From Novosphingobium sp. CF614 (GTDB lineage: Bacteria; Pseudomonadota; Alphaproteobacteria; Sphingomonadales; Sphingomonadaceae): a stretch of 32,272 bases of DNA. The stretch is from contig NZ_FOOR01000026.1 in NCBI RefSeq assembly GCF_900113255.1, forward strand, positions 1 through 32,272, read 5' to 3'. The translations under genes and the position numbers were made by a program. Each line of letters opens with the position of its first letter. Positions within the stretch are counted from its first letter, which is position 1. The notes under the pieces were generated by a model, which saw only the letters and a program-made list of their open reading frames with translations, was not told the DNA's origin and did not search any database. Shown one piece after another: positions 29,843-32,272 of the stretch.

Positions 29843-30058
29843 TCAGTCCTCCACGCTGGCGCGCTTGCGCGCTTCGACCGTAATGGGAAGGCGGGTGTCG
29901 TCGGCCATATCCGGCAGTTCGAGCACCCAGCCGTTGGCCAGCTTCGCCCAGCCGCCCCATAGGGTTTCATGCTCGGTCTCGACGATCGGCTCCTCAAGGT
30001 CCTTCTTGGGCACGTAGGCGGACAACACGCCCTCCGCGCGGCGGATCATGACTTTCAT
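29843..30058 (-). CDS. nifT: NifT/FixU
   Basis: Small protein of 71 residues of the NifT/FixU family, common in nif operons, with no essential role demonstrated. It begins MKVMIRRAEGVLSAYVPKKDLEEPIV and has the conserved WGGWAKLANGWVLELPDM. The ATG overlaps the stop of the LRV gene (ATGA). Normally it lies behind nifK or nifB; here it is in the fdxN-LRV operon. Confidence 0.93.
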   Translation of the reverse strand: MKVMIRRAEGVLSAYVPKKDLEEPIVETEHETLWGGWAKLANGWVLELPDMADDTRLPITVEARKRASVED

Positions 30059-30918
30059 CGGCTCGGTTCCTTCGGCGGCTGTTGCGGGGGCGGTTGATCC
30101 GGAAATGAAGAGGCAAAATCGAGCAGGCGCAGCGGCGCAGGCTTGGGTTCGAGAAGATGGGCAAGCACCGGAACCCGGCTAATGCGTTCACGGGCAAGCT
30201 CGCGGATCGCGGGCTCGGGATCGTCCCGCAACGACGCAAGTTCTTCCTCGGCAATGCGTTCCGCTACGGTGAAGCGCACGCGAAAGTCGCTGTCGGCGAT
30301 CAACAGGCGGAGCTGGTCCTGCGGCAGACGCTCCGCCACTTCGCGCCGCACCAGCGGGTCGGGATCGAAGCACATATCGGGCAGCGCGCACAAGTCGATC
30401 CGCCGTGCCACCCAGGCCCGCACCTCGGGATCGGGATCGTGCCGCACCAATGGCAACAACTCGGTCGGCATGCGACGCACCGCCGTGATGCGCACCATGT
30501 AGGCGTTATCCCTGATGGCGGGGATCAGATCCGCGCCTTTGAGACGCGAGGCAGCAGCGATGCGCACGTCGGTATCCTCGTCATGAATCATGTGGCGGAT
30601 CCGCTCCTCCGGCATCCTGAGCGTCGCCATGGCGCGAACTTCGGGCTCCGGATCGTCGAGCAGCGGCGGCAGGCGAAAGAGATTGGCATGACGCGCGGCC
30701 CCCGCTCGCACTTCGAAATACGGGTGATCGAGGTACTGATCGGCAAGATCCGGGTTGCTTTTCAGGAACCGTTCCACCCGCCGCGCCCGGCGATCGCGGA
30801 TGCAGGCTTTGCCCTTGGCGCAAAGCCCCATCGCGTTGATCGCCAGGTGATTACACTCGCGACAGCGGACCGGCCGGCCCTTCCAGTCGAGCGCCAAGCC
30901 GAGGTCGTCATCCGTCAT
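30055..30918 (-). CDS. leucine-rich repeat variant (LRV) protein with N-terminal [4Fe-4S] motif
   Basis: Protein of 287 residues. The N terminus has four cysteines C19-X2-C22-X10-C33-X5-C39 (CRECNHLAINAMGLCAKGKAC), the cluster-binding motif of the LRV protein from the Azotobacter nif region. It is followed by about eight helical repeats of roughly 24 residues of the type DPDPEVRAWVARRID, and a Pro/Gln-rich tail. The function is unknown; repeats suggest protein binding. ATG 30918 is preferred to TTG 30942, although its ribosome binding site is weak. It is the second gene behind the promoter at 31187. Confidence 0.88.
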   Translation of the reverse strand: MTDDDLGLALDWKGRPVRCRECNHLAINAMGLCAKGKACIRDRRARRVERFLKSNPDLADQYLDHPYFEVRAGAARHANLFRLPPLLDDPEPEVRAMATLRMPEERIRHMIHDEDTDVRIAAASRLKGADLIPAIRDNAYMVRITAVRRMPTELLPLVRHDPDPEVRAWVARRIDLCALPDMCFDPDPLVRREVAERLPQDQLRLLIADSDFRVRFTVAERIAEEELASLRDDPEPAIRELARERISRVPVLAHLLEPKPAPLRLLDFASSFPDQPPPQQPPKEPSR

Positions 30919-30943
30919 CAGCCGTTCACCCGGATCAAACAAC

Positions 30944-31138
30944 TCAGGCCGGAACGCAGGTCTTGGGAACCGGGCAAACGGTATCGCATTGCGGATGATC
31001 GAACTGGCCTTCGCATTCGGTGCACTTGTTCGGATCGATGATGAAGGTGTCCCCCTTCATCGAGATCGCGGCATTGGGGCATTCGAACTCGCAGGCACTG
31101 CATCCGGTGCATTGCGAGGCGATGATCTTGTAGGCCAT
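30944..31138 (-). CDS. fdxN: FdxN-type 2[4Fe-4S] ferredoxin (first gene of LRV operon)
   Basis: Ferredoxin of 64 residues with C10-C13-C16-C20 and C39-C42-C51-C55 and a further C61. It is a paralogue of the ferredoxin behind nifB: the N-terminal nine residues differ at one position, and the second cluster has the same unusual spacing. AGGAG precedes ATG 31138. It has its own sigma-54 promoter 30 bases upstream and is likely an electron donor for nitrogenase or for NifB. Confidence 0.94.
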   Translation of the reverse strand: MAYKIIASQCTGCSACEFECPNAAISMKGDTFIIDPNKCTECEGQFDHPQCDTVCPVPKTCVPA

Positions 31139-31170
31139 GGGAGGTCTCCTGCAGCATTTTCCGATGACAA

Positions 31171-31187
31171 AGCAGGAACCATGCCAG
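31171..31187 (-). promoter_or_regulatory. sigma-54 promoter of the fdxN-LRV-nifT-SIR2 operon
   Basis: Minus strand CTGGCATGGTTCCTGCT: GG (31185-31184) and GC (31173-31172) are ten bases apart. Deviations are TGGCATG for TGGCACG and CTGC for TTGC. The predicted start is near 31160, 22 bases before fdxN. Confidence 0.82.
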
Positions 31188-31230
31188 CACTGGAAATGCT
31201 GGAAATCCGCAACACTCGGGCGTAAGTGGG

Positions 31231-31246
31231 TGTCGCGTCTCCTACA
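31231..31246. promoter_or_regulatory. NifA upstream activator site of the fdxN operon
   Basis: TGT-CGCGTCTCCT-ACA, an exact match with centre about 78 bases before the predicted start. It overlaps the stop codon of the preceding unrecognised gene. Confidence 0.8.
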
Positions 31247-32132
31247 AAGATTGTCGAGACTCGCCCATGGTCGTCAGCCGTTCAATGAAACGCTCCTTCC
31301 GAGCATGCCGCTCGCGGATTCCATGAAGTCGTTGGCCGAATTCGGCCAGCGTGCCGCGAATCTCGGCGGTGGTACGCAGATCGAACAGAAGACTGGCGGC
31401 TTTGTCATAGCCGGCGGCGTTGCGGCGCTCGATTTCGGCTTCCACCTCCTGCCATGCACCCTCGCCGCGTCGCGCAACGGCCTCGATCCAGGCTATGCGG
31501 GCTTTCTCGGTGTCCTCCGCTTGCCGACGGCGGTCAGCCGCAGCCTTCTCGGCCTTCACCCGGTCGCGAGCAAGACGGATGGCGCGGGCGCGGGACCGCA
31601 ACTCGCCTGCGGTCCGCGTTCCGCTGGACAAGCCAGCATAGTGCACCCCCAGCCGCGTTCGAACGAGGGCGCGCAGTTCCGCCGAGATATGGGGTTCACC
31701 ATCGAACAGGCGTGTGAGCAGGTCCGTCTTCTCACGATCGGTCATGGCCGCGATGACGGCTCGGGCAGCGTCGGGAGATGTTGCCGGCGCAGCTTCATGG
31801 TGATCGGCGGCAGCTTCCACAAGATCCGGATCGATGCCGAAAAACTCCGCGAATGTTCCGAGCGCCCCCGTTAGCGGCCCGAAGCCCCCCATGGGTTCGA
31901 TCTCGTCATCGCCCAGCCCGTCGCTCTCGACCGCTCCCAGCCACAACAGATAGAAGAGCCGCAGGTCGCCCGCGAGGAGATCGGCCCGGAACGGCGCGAG
32001 AGCGGCGAGCCAGCCGGAGCCATCATCCCAATCTTCATCCAGTTCGACTTCGTCACGCGCGATATCGAGGATCAGGGTGTCGCCAGCCGCCTGCAGTGTA
32101 GCCCAATCGATTCCGAGCAGGAGCGGCTTCAT
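31242..32132 (-). CDS. unrecognised 296-aa protein at the nif border
   Basis: I do not recognise this protein. The N-terminal half is acidic (for example ELDEDWDDGSGWLAAL) with a hydrophobic LRLFYLLWLGAVE. The second half, from about residue 130, is helical and strongly charged (VKAEKAAADRRRQAEDTEKARIAWIEAV), probably coiled coil. There is no signal peptide and no known active-site motif. The ATG at 32132 has no good ribosome binding site, but a stop codon directly in front excludes a longer frame. It has the same direction as the fdxN operon; it does not look like a nif gene and may mark the end of the cluster. Confidence 0.75.
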   Translation of the reverse strand: MKPLLLGIDWATLQAAGDTLILDIARDEVELDEDWDDGSGWLAALAPFRADLLAGDLRLFYLLWLGAVESDGLGDDEIEPMGGFGPLTGALGTFAEFFGIDPDLVEAAADHHEAAPATSPDAARAVIAAMTDREKTDLLTRLFDGEPHISAELRALVRTRLGVHYAGLSSGTRTAGELRSRARAIRLARDRVKAEKAAADRRRQAEDTEKARIAWIEAVARRGEGAWQEVEAEIERRNAAGYDKAASLLFDLRTTAEIRGTLAEFGQRLHGIRERHARKERFIERLTTMGESRQSL

Positions 32133-32186
32133 AAATCAGAAATGGACGAACATCCGCACACAGGTTTCAAAATGGCGAGTAAGTAT

Positions 32187-32272
32187 CCCCCGGCAGAGCC
32201 GGGGGCTTTACGATGTGAGCCGCTCAAAGCGGCTGGTTCAGGTCGCTAACGCGGCCTGACGGTTTGGAACCG
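32187..32272 (+). ncRNA. series of four hairpins, possible mobile-element end or guide-type RNA (partial)
   Basis: Within 86 bases there are four consecutive stems: CCCCCGGC/GCCGGGGG (32187-32205, 3-base loop), AGCCGCT/AGCGGCT (32218-32234, 3-base loop), CAGGTCGC/GCGGCCTG (32239-32258, one G-T pair, 4-base loop) and CGGTT/AACCG (32260-32272). Such a chain is more than expected by chance and suggests a folded RNA or structured transposon end. The pattern recalls the RNA (HEARO/omega RNA) that accompanies IscB-type elements of the IS200/IS605 group, but the element is cut by the window edge. The strand is assumed from that comparison. Confidence 0.35.

Overview
The window is an almost complete molybdenum-nitrogenase (nif/fix) gene cluster from a high-GC alphaproteobacterium. 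Evidence for the group: NifA carries the four-cysteine linker motif of oxygen-sensitive alphaproteobacterial NifA, no nifL is present, fixABCX is embedded in the nif cluster, and NifE has a C-terminal BFD-like extension. Gene content and GC-rich codon use would fit a sphingomonad (Novosphingobium/Sphingomonas-like), but the genus is an inference. Nearly everything is on the minus strand; only two short units are on the plus strand.

Reading the minus strand from the right edge: (a) an unrecognised 296-aa protein at the border, with a run of hairpins behind it at the window edge that may be the end of a mobile element or a guide-type RNA; (b) fdxN - LRV Fe-S repeat protein - nifT - SIR2-like protein, closed by a strong intrinsic terminator; (c) nifB - ferredoxin - TPR-like protein - nifZ - second nifZ - DUF3024-like - small unknown - DegT-like protein - [2Fe-2S] ferredoxin - bolA - CGFS glutaredoxin - double-Mop protein; (d) nifH-D-K-E-N-X - DUF269 - DUF683 - fdxB - nifQ - truncated globin - Rieske ferredoxin; (e) iscA - nifU-S-V - cysE - nifW - fixA-B-C-X; (f) nifA. 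The plus-strand units are a degenerate receiver protein plus a small Mop protein (divergent from nifH) and an unrecognised 202-aa protein (divergent from the iscA-nifU operon).

Regulation can be read directly. Six -24/-12 (sigma-54) promoters have GG and GC exactly ten bases apart. They lie in four intergenic regions, together with six TGT-N10-ACA NifA sites. In both divergent regions a pair of NifA sites sits between two back-to-back sigma-54 promoters, so the two plus-strand units are very probably part of the NifA regulon.

Functionally the genes cover the structural enzyme (HDK), FeMo-cofactor assembly (B, E, N, X, Q, V), Fe-S supply (U, S, IscA, CysE for cysteine, BolA/Grx), electron supply (FixABCX and several ferredoxins), maturation and protection (W, Z, T, globin, Rieske protein), molybdenum binding (Mop proteins) and control (NifA, pseudo-receiver, possibly the SIR2-like protein). 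No nifL, draT/draG, nifF, nifJ, rnf, vnf/anf or molybdate transporter genes are seen here. The most interesting parts are the NifA-controlled unknown protein, the receiver without its phospho-acceptor aspartate, the DegT-like protein without its catalytic lysine, the globin inside the nifH operon, and the structured DNA at the right edge.
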